A stretch of DNA of 64,000 bases from Actinomycetes bacterium (GTDB taxonomy: Bacteria; Actinomycetota; Acidimicrobiia; Acidimicrobiales; Ilumatobacteraceae), in assembly GCA_025360105.1 (NCBI GenBank), contig JANYCT010000053.1, positions 1-64,000 on the forward strand, written 5' to 3'. This document shows positions 15,512 through 23,523 of the stretch, piece after piece. Each line of letters opens with the position of its first letter. Positions within the stretch are counted from its first letter, which is position 1. A model generated the notes under the pieces. It worked only from the letters and a program-made list of their open reading frames with translations. It had not been told where the DNA came from and did not search any database. The translations under genes were made by a program, and so were the position numbers.

Positions 15512-16725
15512 CTACCACCGAGCGGATGCGCCAACTGCTGCTCACTCGTCGGGCGGCGCATTCATTGCCGCGCGAGTTCTACACCGATCCCGATCTCTAC
15601 GAGTTCGATCTCGAAAACATCTGGCACCAACAGTGGGTGTTCGTCGGTCACGACATCCAGATACCCCGTCCGGGCGACTATCTGACGGTGCCCGTTGGCC
15701 TTTACAGCATCATCGTTCTGCGCGACGACGACGGGATCATCCGTGCGCTACACAACGTGTGTCGACACCGTGGTTCTGTGTTGTGTGATGCGGCGAGTGG
15801 ATCGATACGGCGGCGAATCGTGTGCCCCTATCACCAATGGTCGTACGAGTTCGATGGCCGCCTTGCGAAAGCGCGCAAGGCCGACGCAGGATTCGTGGCC
15901 GAAGATCACGGACTCGCGCAGGCATCGTGTGAGGTCGCGGGCGGGATGATCTTCGTCTCGGTCGCCGATAGTCCGCCCGACTTCGCGCCGGTCGTGACGT
16001 TGTTCGATCGATACCTTGCTCCGTTCGACCCCGCCAACGCCAAAGTTGCGTTCACCTCGACCGTGATCGAGAACGGTAACTGGAAGCTCGTCATGGAGAA
16101 CAACCGCGAGTGCTATCACTGCAAGTCCACGCACCCGGAGTTGTCCGCGACGTTCCCCGAAGCACCATTGCACTCAGGTGGAGGTGACGGCGACGATCTG
16201 ATTGCGCTGCAACGCATGGTCGATCACTGCGAGGCCATCGGTCTACCCAGTCGCTTCGAGGCCCCGGCCGATCGTCAGTTCCGGGCAATGCGCATGCCCT
16301 TGCTCGGAACTGCACGATCGATGACGCACGATGGCGAGCCAGGCGTCGCGAAGCGGTTCGGCGAGCTGCCCGCAGACAACATCGGCGACGTGCTGCTCTA
16401 TCACTACCCGTCCACGTGGAATCACTTCATGGCCGACCACGCCGTCACGTTTCGGATGCTGCCGCTCAGCGCTACCCAGACTCAGCTCACCACCACGTGG
16501 CTGGTGCCGGCAGACGCCATGTCGGGTCGCGACTACGACGTGGACGCACTCACCAGTGTGTGGCTTGCCACCAACGCCCAGGACACAGCGCTGGTGGAGC
16601 GCACCCAGCGCGGCGTGAACTCGCCGGCGTACCGCCCCGGCCCGTATTCATCGGACGAAGAAGAGGGCGTTATCCAGTTCATCGACTGGTACGCCGCGTC
16701 GATGCTGCGCCGACTCGCCGGTTAG
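15508..16725 (+). CDS. Rieske non-heme iron oxygenase, large subunit
   Basis: A 405-residue aromatic-ring-hydroxylating-type oxygenase alpha subunit. The Rieske [2Fe-2S] centre is C85-x-H87 and C106-x2-H109 (NVCRHRGS, CPYHQWSY). The mononuclear iron site is in ENNRECYHCKSTHPE, with H204 and H209. The overall sequence and the motif ENxRECYHC resemble glycine-betaine or carnitine monooxygenases and dicamba-type demethylases more than ring dioxygenases. An N-demethylase or hydroxylase acting on a small substrate is therefore likely. No reductase or ferredoxin gene lies nearby, so electrons must come from elsewhere. The GTG start overlaps the preceding stop. Confidence 0.88.
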   Translation: MTTTERMRQLLLTRRAAHSLPREFYTDPDLYEFDLENIWHQQWVFVGHDIQIPRPGDYLTVPVGLYSIIVLRDDDGIIRALHNVCRHRGSVLCDAASGSIRRRIVCPYHQWSYEFDGRLAKARKADAGFVAEDHGLAQASCEVAGGMIFVSVADSPPDFAPVVTLFDRYLAPFDPANAKVAFTSTVIENGNWKLVMENNRECYHCKSTHPELSATFPEAPLHSGGGDGDDLIALQRMVDHCEAIGLPSRFEAPADRQFRAMRMPLLGTARSMTHDGEPGVAKRFGELPADNIGDVLLYHYPSTWNHFMADHAVTFRMLPLSATQTQLTTTWLVPADAMSGRDYDVDALTSVWLATNAQDTALVERTQRGVNSPAYRPGPYSSDEEEGVIQFIDWYAASMLRRLAG

Positions 16726-16758
16726 CTTGCAGAGATCGCAACAGGTAGAGAGGCAGGA

Positions 16759-18459
16759 ATGACGCAGTTCGATCTCATCGTCCGTGGCGGCACGGTGCTC
16801 GACGGATCCGGTGCGCCGGGCCGTACGGCCGATGTAGCGGTGCGCAATGGGCTGGTGGTCGCCGTCGGCAAGGTCGACGGCGCGGCCACACGCACGATCG
16901 ATGCCGACGGCGCTCTCGTCACGCCCGGATTCGTCGACATCCACACCCATTACGACGGCCAGGCCACATGGGATAGCCATCTCGCGCCGTCAGCCTGCCA
17001 TGGCGTGACCACGGTAGTGATGGGCAACTGCGGCGTTGGCTTTGCACCCGTACGCGTCGGCGACCGCGACCGCCTGATCGAGCTCATGGAAGGCGTCGAG
17101 GACATTCCGGGTGCGGCGCTGCACGAGGGTCTCAGTTGGAACTGGGAGAGTTTCGCCGAGTACCTCGACGAGGTCGAACGTCGTGACCACGACATCGATG
17201 TCGCCGCGCAGGTTCCCCACGGTGCGCTGCGTTTGTACGTGATGGGCGAGCGCGGTGCCAACCGCGAGGCCGCAACGGCCGCAGAGATCCACGAGATGGG
17301 ACGCATCGCCGCCGATGCCATTCGAGCCGGTGCCCTCGGGTTCACCACCTCGCGCACCCTGAACCATCGCACGAGCCGAGGCGAGCCCACGCCAACGCTC
17401 ACGGCAGCCCGCGAGGAACTGGTCGGCATCGCCGAAGCCATCGGCCACACGGGTGCGGGCGTGTTGCAGGTGGTGTCCGATCTCGTTGACTTCGACCACG
17501 AGCTCGAGACATTGCGTCTGATGATGGCGGTGTCAGGTCGTCCGCTGTCGATCTCGATCGCGCAAGCCGGACGGCAGACGACGCTGTACCGAGCGCTGCT
17601 CGACGCGCTCACGCAGGCCAACGCTGATGGATTGCAGATGCGCGCGCAGGTGGCAGCTCGTGCCATCGGGGTGCTCGTTGGTTTGCAGGCCACGGTGAAT
17701 CCGTTGCGCGGTTGCCCCACCTTCAAGGCGCTCGGTGTGCTGCCGCTGAGCGAACTTGTCGAGCGCCTGAGTCAGAGCGATGTCCGCGCTGCGATCATTG
17801 CCGAGTACCCGCAGAGCTGTCTGCCTATTGTGGGCGATGCGTCGCGCATGTTCGTACTCGGCGACCGGCCCGACTACGAGCCCGATGCCGATGCGAGTGT
17901 GGCTGCGATGGCGGTGCGCGCTGGGCACACGCCAGAGGAGCACCTGTACGACCTGCTGCTCGACGGTGGCGGCACTGCGTTGCTGTACGTGCCCATCCTC
18001 AACTATGCCGATGGCAACCTCGATGTCGTCGGCGAGATGCTTGCCCACCCGTTCGCGGTGCCTGGCCTCAGCGATGGCGGCGCGCACGTCGGCACGATCT
18101 GCGACGGCAGCTTCCCGACCACGTTGCTCACCCACTGGGGCAGGGATCGCACACGAGGCCCGCGGTTCGAACTGCCATGGCTGGTCAGTCGTCAGACCAG
18201 AGCCACCGCCGAGGCCGTGGGTCTGCTCGATCGCGGCATGCTCGCGCCCGGTCATCGAGCCGACATCAACGTGATCGATTTCAATCATCTGCAGCTGCAC
18301 GCGCCGCAGCTCTCGTTCGATCTTCCCGCAGGCGGCAAACGGTTCCTGCAAGATGTCGACGGCTATCGCCACACGTTCGTCGCGGGGGTCGAGACCTACG
18401 CCGACGGACTCGCTACCGGTGCCCTGCCCGGGCGCCTCGTTCGAGGAAGCACATCATGA
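16759..18459 (+). CDS. N-acyl-D-amino-acid deacylase-like amidohydrolase
   Basis: A 566-residue metal-dependent amidohydrolase of the D-aminoacylase / dihydroorotase-like group. The N-terminal composite beta domain starts FDLIVRGGTVLDGSG, and the metal-binding FVDIHTHYDGQ has H62 and H64. GVTTVVMGNCGVGFAPV is characteristic of the D-aminoacylase branch. LSDGGAHVGTICD supplies a late Asp/His, and GHRADINVIDF closes the fold. It hydrolyses amide bonds in the family, but the substrate is unknown. It lies 33 bases after the Rieske gene and overlaps the next amidohydrolase by ATGA, so the three probably form one catabolic operon. Confidence 0.87.
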   Translation: MTQFDLIVRGGTVLDGSGAPGRTADVAVRNGLVVAVGKVDGAATRTIDADGALVTPGFVDIHTHYDGQATWDSHLAPSACHGVTTVVMGNCGVGFAPVRVGDRDRLIELMEGVEDIPGAALHEGLSWNWESFAEYLDEVERRDHDIDVAAQVPHGALRLYVMGERGANREAATAAEIHEMGRIAADAIRAGALGFTTSRTLNHRTSRGEPTPTLTAAREELVGIAEAIGHTGAGVLQVVSDLVDFDHELETLRLMMAVSGRPLSISIAQAGRQTTLYRALLDALTQANADGLQMRAQVAARAIGVLVGLQATVNPLRGCPTFKALGVLPLSELVERLSQSDVRAAIIAEYPQSCLPIVGDASRMFVLGDRPDYEPDADASVAAMAVRAGHTPEEHLYDLLLDGGGTALLYVPILNYADGNLDVVGEMLAHPFAVPGLSDGGAHVGTICDGSFPTTLLTHWGRDRTRGPRFELPWLVSRQTRATAEAVGLLDRGMLAPGHRADINVIDFNHLQLHAPQLSFDLPAGGKRFLQDVDGYRHTFVAGVETYADGLATGALPGRLVRGSTS

Positions 18460-19580
18460 ACACCTTGGGACTCTCCGAACCGATCATCTCGGCCGACTCG
18501 CACATCACCGAGCCCCCGGGCACCTATGTCGATTTCATCGATCCTGCCTTTCGCGACCGTGCGCCGCGCCTCGTCGACGGTGGCGAGAAGTTGGGCGAGG
18601 TGTTCGTGGTCGATGGCATGGCGCGCCCGTTGTCGTTGTCAACCGCGGCGGCGGCAGGCAAGCGCCCCGACGAGATCAAGGCAATGGGTGCGCGCTTCGA
18701 CGATCTGCACCGCGGCGGCTGGGACCCGGTGGCGCGGATGGCCGATCAGGATCGCGACGGTGTTGCTGCGGAGGTTATCTATCCGAGCATCGGCATGGTG
18801 TTGTGCAACCACAGCGACGTCGACTACAAGAACGCGTGTTTCCAGGCGTACAACCGTTGGCTTGCAGAGTTCTGCGGTGCCCGGCCGCAGCGCCTCCTCG
18901 GCCTCGGGCAAACTGCGATGCGTTCACCCGAGGAGGCCATTGCTGACCTGCACACGATCAAGGACCTCGGTTTACGCGGCGTGATGCTGCCGGGCGTGCC
19001 GGCGATCGAGGACTACGACTCCACGATCTACGACGACTTCTGGGAAGCAGCGATCGAGCTGCGCCTGCCGCTGTCGTTCCACATTCTGACCATGTCATCG
19101 GGCAAGACACGCGGGCCGAAGATGGCGGGATTCCTCAGCATCGTGCGCGGTTGTCAGGACGTGATGGCGATGCTCGTGATGGGCGGCGTGTTCGAGCGTC
19201 ATCCGAACCTGCGCATCGTGTGTGCCGAGGCCGATGCCGGCTGGGTGCCGCACTTCATGTACCGCATGGACCACGCGTACAAGCGCCATCGCTATTGGCT
19301 GCCTGCAGGGCAGGATCTGTCGAAGCTGCCGAGCGAGTACTTCGCTGAGAACATCTACGTCACGTTCCAAGACGATTGGTCGGCCTTCAAGCAGGCCGAC
19401 GACATGAATTGGAAGCACCTGCTGTGGGCGAACGACTTCCCGCACTCGGATTCCACATGGCCGTGGAGCCAAGAGATGCTGGCCGAACACACGCAGCGAC
19501 TCAGCCACGAGCAGAAGGTAGCCATCCTGTCGGGCAACGTCGCCGAGCTGTATGGCATCGACCGCGCTGTATTGGTCTGA
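18456..19580 (+). CDS. Amidohydrolase-2 family protein
   Basis: A 374-residue TIM-barrel enzyme of the amidohydrolase-2 (ACMSD-like) family. It begins with ISADSHITEPPGTY, the DxH-type metal motif including H16. RGVMLPGVP, SFHILTMSSG and LLWANDFPHSDSTWPWS follow at the expected places. Family members are decarboxylases or hydrolases acting on carboxylated ring-cleavage products. The frame extends far upstream, but the ATG at 18456 follows GAGGAAG and overlaps the deacylase stop by four bases. Pairing with a Rieske oxygenase and a D-aminoacylase-like enzyme suggests a degradation pathway for an amide or aromatic compound; the substrate is not evident. Confidence 0.87.
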   Translation: MNTLGLSEPIISADSHITEPPGTYVDFIDPAFRDRAPRLVDGGEKLGEVFVVDGMARPLSLSTAAAAGKRPDEIKAMGARFDDLHRGGWDPVARMADQDRDGVAAEVIYPSIGMVLCNHSDVDYKNACFQAYNRWLAEFCGARPQRLLGLGQTAMRSPEEAIADLHTIKDLGLRGVMLPGVPAIEDYDSTIYDDFWEAAIELRLPLSFHILTMSSGKTRGPKMAGFLSIVRGCQDVMAMLVMGGVFERHPNLRIVCAEADAGWVPHFMYRMDHAYKRHRYWLPAGQDLSKLPSEYFAENIYVTFQDDWSAFKQADDMNWKHLLWANDFPHSDSTWPWSQEMLAEHTQRLSHEQKVAILSGNVAELYGIDRAVLV

Positions 19581-19589
19581 AGCAGGGGT

Positions 19590-20063
19590 ATGACGAGCCC
19601 CGATCCCGGAGCAGCGCAGCCATCGCACATCGGATTGTGCGTCACCGACCTCGAACGGTCGTTGCGCTTCTACTGCGACGGACTTGGCTTCACAAGAGCC
19701 GAGGGGTACACCCTCGACGACACGATTCTGCCCGCACTGGCGCGCAGCCTCGAGGTCGCGTCGCCGGTGGGAGTCACGTCGCAGTTCATCACGCTCGGCA
19801 CGATGAAGATCGAGTTGCTGTGTTATTCGCAACCCGTGCCGCAGGGTTCGCCGTCGACAAGTCGCGGCCAACTCGGCTTCACTCACCTGTCGTTCCATGT
19901 CGACGATGTCGATGCTGGCGCGGCGCGCCTGGTGGAACTCGGTGGAACCATCATTGAGACCACCCGCGCGAACCTGGGCATCGAGATCGTCTTCCTCGCC
20001 GATCCCGACGGTGCTCGAGTCGAATTGATGGGCCCGATGCCGAGCGCCGCTCAGCCGTCGTAG
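19590..20063 (+). CDS. VOC family protein (glyoxalase-like)
   Basis: A 157-residue single vicinal-oxygen-chelate protein. It starts HIGLCVTDLERSLRFYCDGL, has a second paired motif LGFTHLSFHVDDVDAGAARL, and ends FLADPDGARVELM, which supplies the closing glutamate. Members include lactoylglutathione lyases, methylmalonyl-CoA epimerases and extradiol dioxygenases; nothing here decides which. It lies nine bases after the amidohydrolase stop, so it probably belongs to the same operon. Its last 13 bases overlap the 3' end of the convergent phytanoyl-CoA dioxygenase-like gene. Confidence 0.85.
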   Translation: MTSPDPGAAQPSHIGLCVTDLERSLRFYCDGLGFTRAEGYTLDDTILPALARSLEVASPVGVTSQFITLGTMKIELLCYSQPVPQGSPSTSRGQLGFTHLSFHVDDVDAGAARLVELGGTIIETTRANLGIEIVFLADPDGARVELMGPMPSAAQPS

Positions 20064-20869
20064 AAGTACGGTTTGTGGAGGCCCACCAGCGTCTTGTCGC
20101 GCGTCGTGACGGCGCGTTCGATCGCCTCGGGCGAGAGGTGGTTCACCTCGGCGGTCGTGAGAATCCGCTGCGCGATGTCGCGACGGCCGTAGTGCACCTG
20201 CAAGAACAATCGCCCACTCCCGCCATCGGCGGGCGAACCACGGTGCCAAACGTCTGATGCAAACAGTGCAACATCACCCGCCGCAGCTTCGAGCAACACG
20301 GCTGGGCGGCCGTCGTAGGTGAGATCGGGATCGCGTAGTTGATCCATGGGTGCAAGCCGACCCGACCTGTGGCTGCCGGCGAGCACGGCTGTAGGCCCAT
20401 CTGCACGAGTGCAGTCGCGCAGCATGATGTGCGCGCCGATGGCGAACACCGGATACGGAATGCGGTCGTCCCATGGCACGTCAATGGGTCGAGGGATGTG
20501 TGGCCCGGCATCGCAGTGCCAGGCGCCGCCACCGAACTCAGGCGGGTTCCTCCACGCGGTGTTTGCGATCACGTGGCAGTCGTTGCCGAGCAATGGTTCG
20601 ATCACGTTGAGGATGCGCGTATGGCCGATGGCGGCCTGCGACGCAGCGCCGAAGTTGACCATCGCGTATCGGAATTCGTCGTTGTCCGTGCGGTTCCGCC
20701 CGGGCGGCAGTTCGTGAAACGCTCGCTCGATTTCATCGGTCAGGGCTGTGATTTCGCCGGGCGTGAGGACGCCGCGTATCACCGTGAAACCCTCCTGTTC
20801 GAGCTGCACGCTCTCGGCGGTGACCTCGCCCGTGTGCAGCGCCAGATTGCCGCCCACCCGCCGGATCAT
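20051..20869 (-). CDS. Phytanoyl-CoA dioxygenase (PhyH) family protein
   Basis: Fe(II)/2-oxoglutarate-dependent oxygenase, 272 residues. It starts with the family pattern LEQEGFTVIRGVLTPGEI. Iron ligands appear as H and D in GAWHCDAGPH and a distal H in SDVWHRGSP. The 2-oxoglutarate arginine is probably in GRLFLQVHYGRR. The substrate is unknown. The ATG at 20869 has no good ribosome-binding site of its own. It overlaps the stop of a 14-codon open frame that has a strong one, so translation may depend on reinitiation. The frame remains open upstream but without a start near the Shine-Dalgarno sequence. Confidence 0.85.
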   Translation of the reverse strand: MIRRVGGNLALHTGEVTAESVQLEQEGFTVIRGVLTPGEITALTDEIERAFHELPPGRNRTDNDEFRYAMVNFGAASQAAIGHTRILNVIEPLLGNDCHVIANTAWRNPPEFGGGAWHCDAGPHIPRPIDVPWDDRIPYPVFAIGAHIMLRDCTRADGPTAVLAGSHRSGRLAPMDQLRDPDLTYDGRPAVLLEAAAGDVALFASDVWHRGSPADGGSGRLFLQVHYGRRDIAQRILTTAEVNHLSPEAIERAVTTRDKTLVGLHKPYFYDG

Positions 20870-20910
20870 GTCGGCTCGCCCGAATGTTGCCCGGATGCAG
20901 GTGTCTTCAT
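20866..20910 (-). CDS. Possible 14-residue leader peptide coupled to the PhyH-like gene
   Basis: A short frame, MKTPASGQHSGEPT then TGA, is preceded by AAGGAGG at 20922-20928 on this strand, the best Shine-Dalgarno near this gene. Its stop overlaps the PhyH start as ATGA. It has no run of a single amino acid that would suggest classic attenuation, so simple translational coupling is the likeliest role. A base missing from the assembly that fuses it to the oxygenase is the alternative. Confidence 0.4.
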   Translation of the reverse strand: MKTPASGQHSGEPT

Positions 20911-21034
20911 ACCGATCGCGTCCTCCTTGGGTAGGCCCACGCAGATGGTAATTCCCGACGACTGACCGCCTCGACCGCAACGCGTACGAATCTGTTCTAC
21001 GTTCTCCTTCGGCGAACTGAACGAGGAGACGGTC

Positions 21035-21424
21035 GTGGCAACAGGACGATGTGAATGCGGCGGCGTCCGATACCAAGTGCACGGACCTCTGCGGTCGGTC
21101 TACAACTGTCATTGTGGTCGTTGTCGGCGCTTTAGCGGCCATCACATGGCGGCCACAGCAGCGCGCCCCGATCAGGTCACGTTCGTTGAAGATGACACGT
21201 TGACGTGGTATCAACCCGACGACACCGTGGAGTACGGATTCTGCAATCGGTGCGGTTCATCGTTGTTCTGGCGGGCATGGGCGATCCCCGACAAGCTGTG
21301 CATCACCGCCGGATCCCTCGATCAACCGACCGGTCTGACCACCACCAAGGCATGGTGGATCGCAGAGGCCGGCGATTACCACGTGCGCGCGCCCGGCGTC
21401 GACGAGCATCAATTCGAGGACTGA
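21035..21424 (+). CDS. GFA family (glutathione-dependent formaldehyde-activating) zinc protein
   Basis: A 129-residue protein of the GFA/CENP-V family with the expected cysteine sets. C6 and C8 lie in GRCECGGVRY, C25-x-C27-x2-C30 in YNCHCGRCRRFSG, and a late pair in FCNRCGSSLFW. These bind structural and catalytic zinc. The family is named for the glutathione-hydroxymethyl adduct-forming enzyme, but most members have unknown substrates. The GTG start at 21035 is supported by GAGGAGA five bases upstream. It is divergent from the PhyH-like gene and convergent with the DUF2817 gene, so it is probably transcribed alone. Confidence 0.88.
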   Translation: MATGRCECGGVRYQVHGPLRSVYNCHCGRCRRFSGHHMAATAARPDQVTFVEDDTLTWYQPDDTVEYGFCNRCGSSLFWRAWAIPDKLCITAGSLDQPTGLTTTKAWWIAEAGDYHVRAPGVDEHQFED

Positions 21425-21453
21425 TCAACACGCCGCGCGGCGCTCAGCACAGT

Positions 21454-22536
21454 TCAGGCGAGCGCGGCAAAGGCCAGGCCCAACACGTCGGCGAATCGTG
21501 GCCACAGCGTGCGGATCCATTCGGGGTTGTCGTCGGCGAACGCAGCTCGAACCTGGGCACGAATGGCCGCTGCCTCGGGCCCTGTGGGGTCGCCGTAACC
21601 GTGCAACCAGGCGTCGGCGCGCAAGGCGAGCAGCACCGTGATCGGATCGACCGTGCCGTACTCCAACGCCATCGCAATGCGTTCGGCACCGGGTGCGAGT
21701 TCCTGGACGATGGCTAGCCAGTCACCGGTGAGCGCCGCCGACACGCTGTCGCCGCCGAGCATGGACCGCACATCGCCCCACAGCACAGCGGCGCGCTGAT
21801 GGGCCGGGTCGTCGAGTGCTTCGCTGCCGATCAGTTCGCCATGACCCCATTCGCCCAGACCCGTGTGGAGATCGATGACGGTTAGGCGCTTCACGTCGCG
21901 TAGCGCCTCGGCCGCCCAGGCCCGCAGCCACTGGTGCGACCACACCGGGCCGGCGCCGCCGTAGAACACGCCCTTCGGAATGGCGTACTGCCCGCTACTG
22001 ACGATTGCCTGCAAACGAGCCAGTCCGATGTCGTTCGCGAGCGCAAGCAGCGCTGCCACGGTGCTCTCCTGCGAGGCCTCGCTGAAGTCGGCTGGCACGA
22101 TCAGATCGGCGATTCGGTCGTATTCCCGATTGGCAGGAGCCGGCTGGCTCCAGTCGATGAAGTTGCGGTTGAGGTCCACGTTGTCCTCGTTGACGCGGCG
22201 TACCCACGCGAAACCGAACGGGTTCAGCGCATGGATCATCACGAGTCGAACTGACGATGGCCGTTCGGATACGTGGTGTTCGAGCCAGTGGCGTTGCAGC
22301 GCAGAGCCGCAGAACCCCTCGACACCGTGGGTCGCGGACACCACGAGCACGATATTGGCCGCGTCGGGCGGGCCGAATTCGGCGACGTCGATTGCGAGGT
22401 CTTCGCCGTCGGGTCCTTGCAGCGGATGCTCGAAGGTCTGCAGGCGCGCCCCCGCTGCCATGGCGGCGGCGAGGAACGCACCTCGGGCGATGGCGTAGGT
22501 GGGACTGAGATCGGCGATGGTGCTCACATCGCCCAT
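21454..22536 (-). CDS. DUF2817 family protein (M14 carboxypeptidase-like)
   Basis: A 360-residue protein matching DUF2817, a relative of zinc carboxypeptidases and succinylglutamate desuccinylases. Zinc ligands are likely H70 and E73 in SATHGVEGFCGS, with the third histidine in VIDLHTGLGEWG. The conserved HALNPFGFAWVRRVNEDNVD and DLNRNFIDW are family signatures. No signal peptide is present, so action on a cytoplasmic peptide or acyl-amino acid is likely. The ATG at 22536 gives the expected N-terminus. A perfect GCCGCGCGGC palindrome lies in the short gap to the convergent GFA gene and may help termination. Confidence 0.85.
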   Translation of the reverse strand: MGDVSTIADLSPTYAIARGAFLAAAMAAGARLQTFEHPLQGPDGEDLAIDVAEFGPPDAANIVLVVSATHGVEGFCGSALQRHWLEHHVSERPSSVRLVMIHALNPFGFAWVRRVNEDNVDLNRNFIDWSQPAPANREYDRIADLIVPADFSEASQESTVAALLALANDIGLARLQAIVSSGQYAIPKGVFYGGAGPVWSHQWLRAWAAEALRDVKRLTVIDLHTGLGEWGHGELIGSEALDDPAHQRAAVLWGDVRSMLGGDSVSAALTGDWLAIVQELAPGAERIAMALEYGTVDPITVLLALRADAWLHGYGDPTGPEAAAIRAQVRAAFADDNPEWIRTLWPRFADVLGLAFAALA

Positions 22537-22584
22537 TATGCGTGACGGGGCCAGATTGCTGGAACACCAACTAGCGTTTCACGG

Positions 22585-23520
22585 GTGACCTTAGGGATGT
22601 GCGTGCTCGGCGACTTCGCGTGGGATGTGCTGATCCGTACGAACAGCGAACTCAAGCGCGGCGGCGATACCTTCGGCGAGGTCATGCTGACGCCCGGCGG
22701 CAGCGCGGCCAACGTCGCCGTGTGGGCCAGCCGCAGCGGAATGGAAACCCACTTCATCGGCAAGATCGGTCGCGATCGCTTCGGCCAACTCGCCCAGGAG
22801 AACCTGGATCAGGAAGGTGTCATCGGGTATCTCGTCGAAACCGACGCGCACCTCACGGGCTCGGTGGCTGTGTTCGTCGATCACACCGGCGAACGATCGA
22901 TGGTGTCGGGCCGCGGTGCAGACTTTTACCTGCTTGCTTCGGAGTTGCCGAAGGCCGTGATCAGCGGAGCGCGACATCTGCATCTCACCGCCTGGTCGTT
23001 CTTCACCGATCCGCCTCGATCGGCCGCTCGCACCGCTGCACAGATCGCCAAGGCAGCCGGTGCAACGTTGTCGTTCGATCCTGGATCATTTCAGATGATC
23101 GAGCAGATGGGGGCCGCGCACTTCTTGGAGACCACCCAAGATCTTGGTGTCGATATCTTTCTTCCGAACTTCGAGGAAGGTTCGATCCTGACCGGACTCG
23201 CTGAACCAGCCGAGATCGCACAACGACTCACAACGCTGTATCCGGGTGCGCTCGTGGTGCTCAAGCTCGATGCCGACGGGTCCTACGTGCATCAAGATGG
23301 CGTGGGCACGCACATCCCGCCGGCCACCAACAACCTCGTCGATGCCACAGGTGCGGGCGACTCGTTCGCTGGTTCGTTTCTGGCGCACTTTCTCGAGCGC
23401 GGCTCGGCGGTGGCTGCTGCGCAGTTCGCAACGCAGATCTCGGCGTGGGTGATCGAACGCATCGGGGCAAGGCCCGAAGCCGATGCGCGACTCAAGGCCC
23501 TGCTTGCGCAGTCGCACTGA
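22585..23520 (+). CDS. PfkB family carbohydrate kinase
   Basis: A 311-residue ribokinase-fold sugar or nucleoside kinase. The N-terminal substrate-binding pattern is GGSAANVAVWASRSG. The C-terminal PfkB signature is DATGAGDSFAGSFLAHFL at residues 253-270, with D259 as the catalytic base in the anion-hole GAGD. The substrate (ribose, fructose, adenosine or 2-keto-3-deoxygluconate) is not evident. GTG at 22585 is the first start, and an ATG four codons in (MCVLGDF) is equally plausible. The gene is divergent from the DUF2817 gene and ends three bases before the convergent lipoprotein gene. Confidence 0.87.
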   Translation: MTLGMCVLGDFAWDVLIRTNSELKRGGDTFGEVMLTPGGSAANVAVWASRSGMETHFIGKIGRDRFGQLAQENLDQEGVIGYLVETDAHLTGSVAVFVDHTGERSMVSGRGADFYLLASELPKAVISGARHLHLTAWSFFTDPPRSAARTAAQIAKAAGATLSFDPGSFQMIEQMGAAHFLETTQDLGVDIFLPNFEEGSILTGLAEPAEIAQRLTTLYPGALVVLKLDADGSYVHQDGVGTHIPPATNNLVDATGAGDSFAGSFLAHFLERGSAVAAAQFATQISAWVIERIGARPEADARLKALLAQSH

Positions 23521-23523
23521 ACG

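Noticed and set aside
19095-20249. A long reverse-strand frame opposite the amidohydrolase-2 and VOC genes
   Set aside because: Its translation is Arg/His-rich without motifs, and the plus strand holds well-supported genes. It is an antisense shadow.
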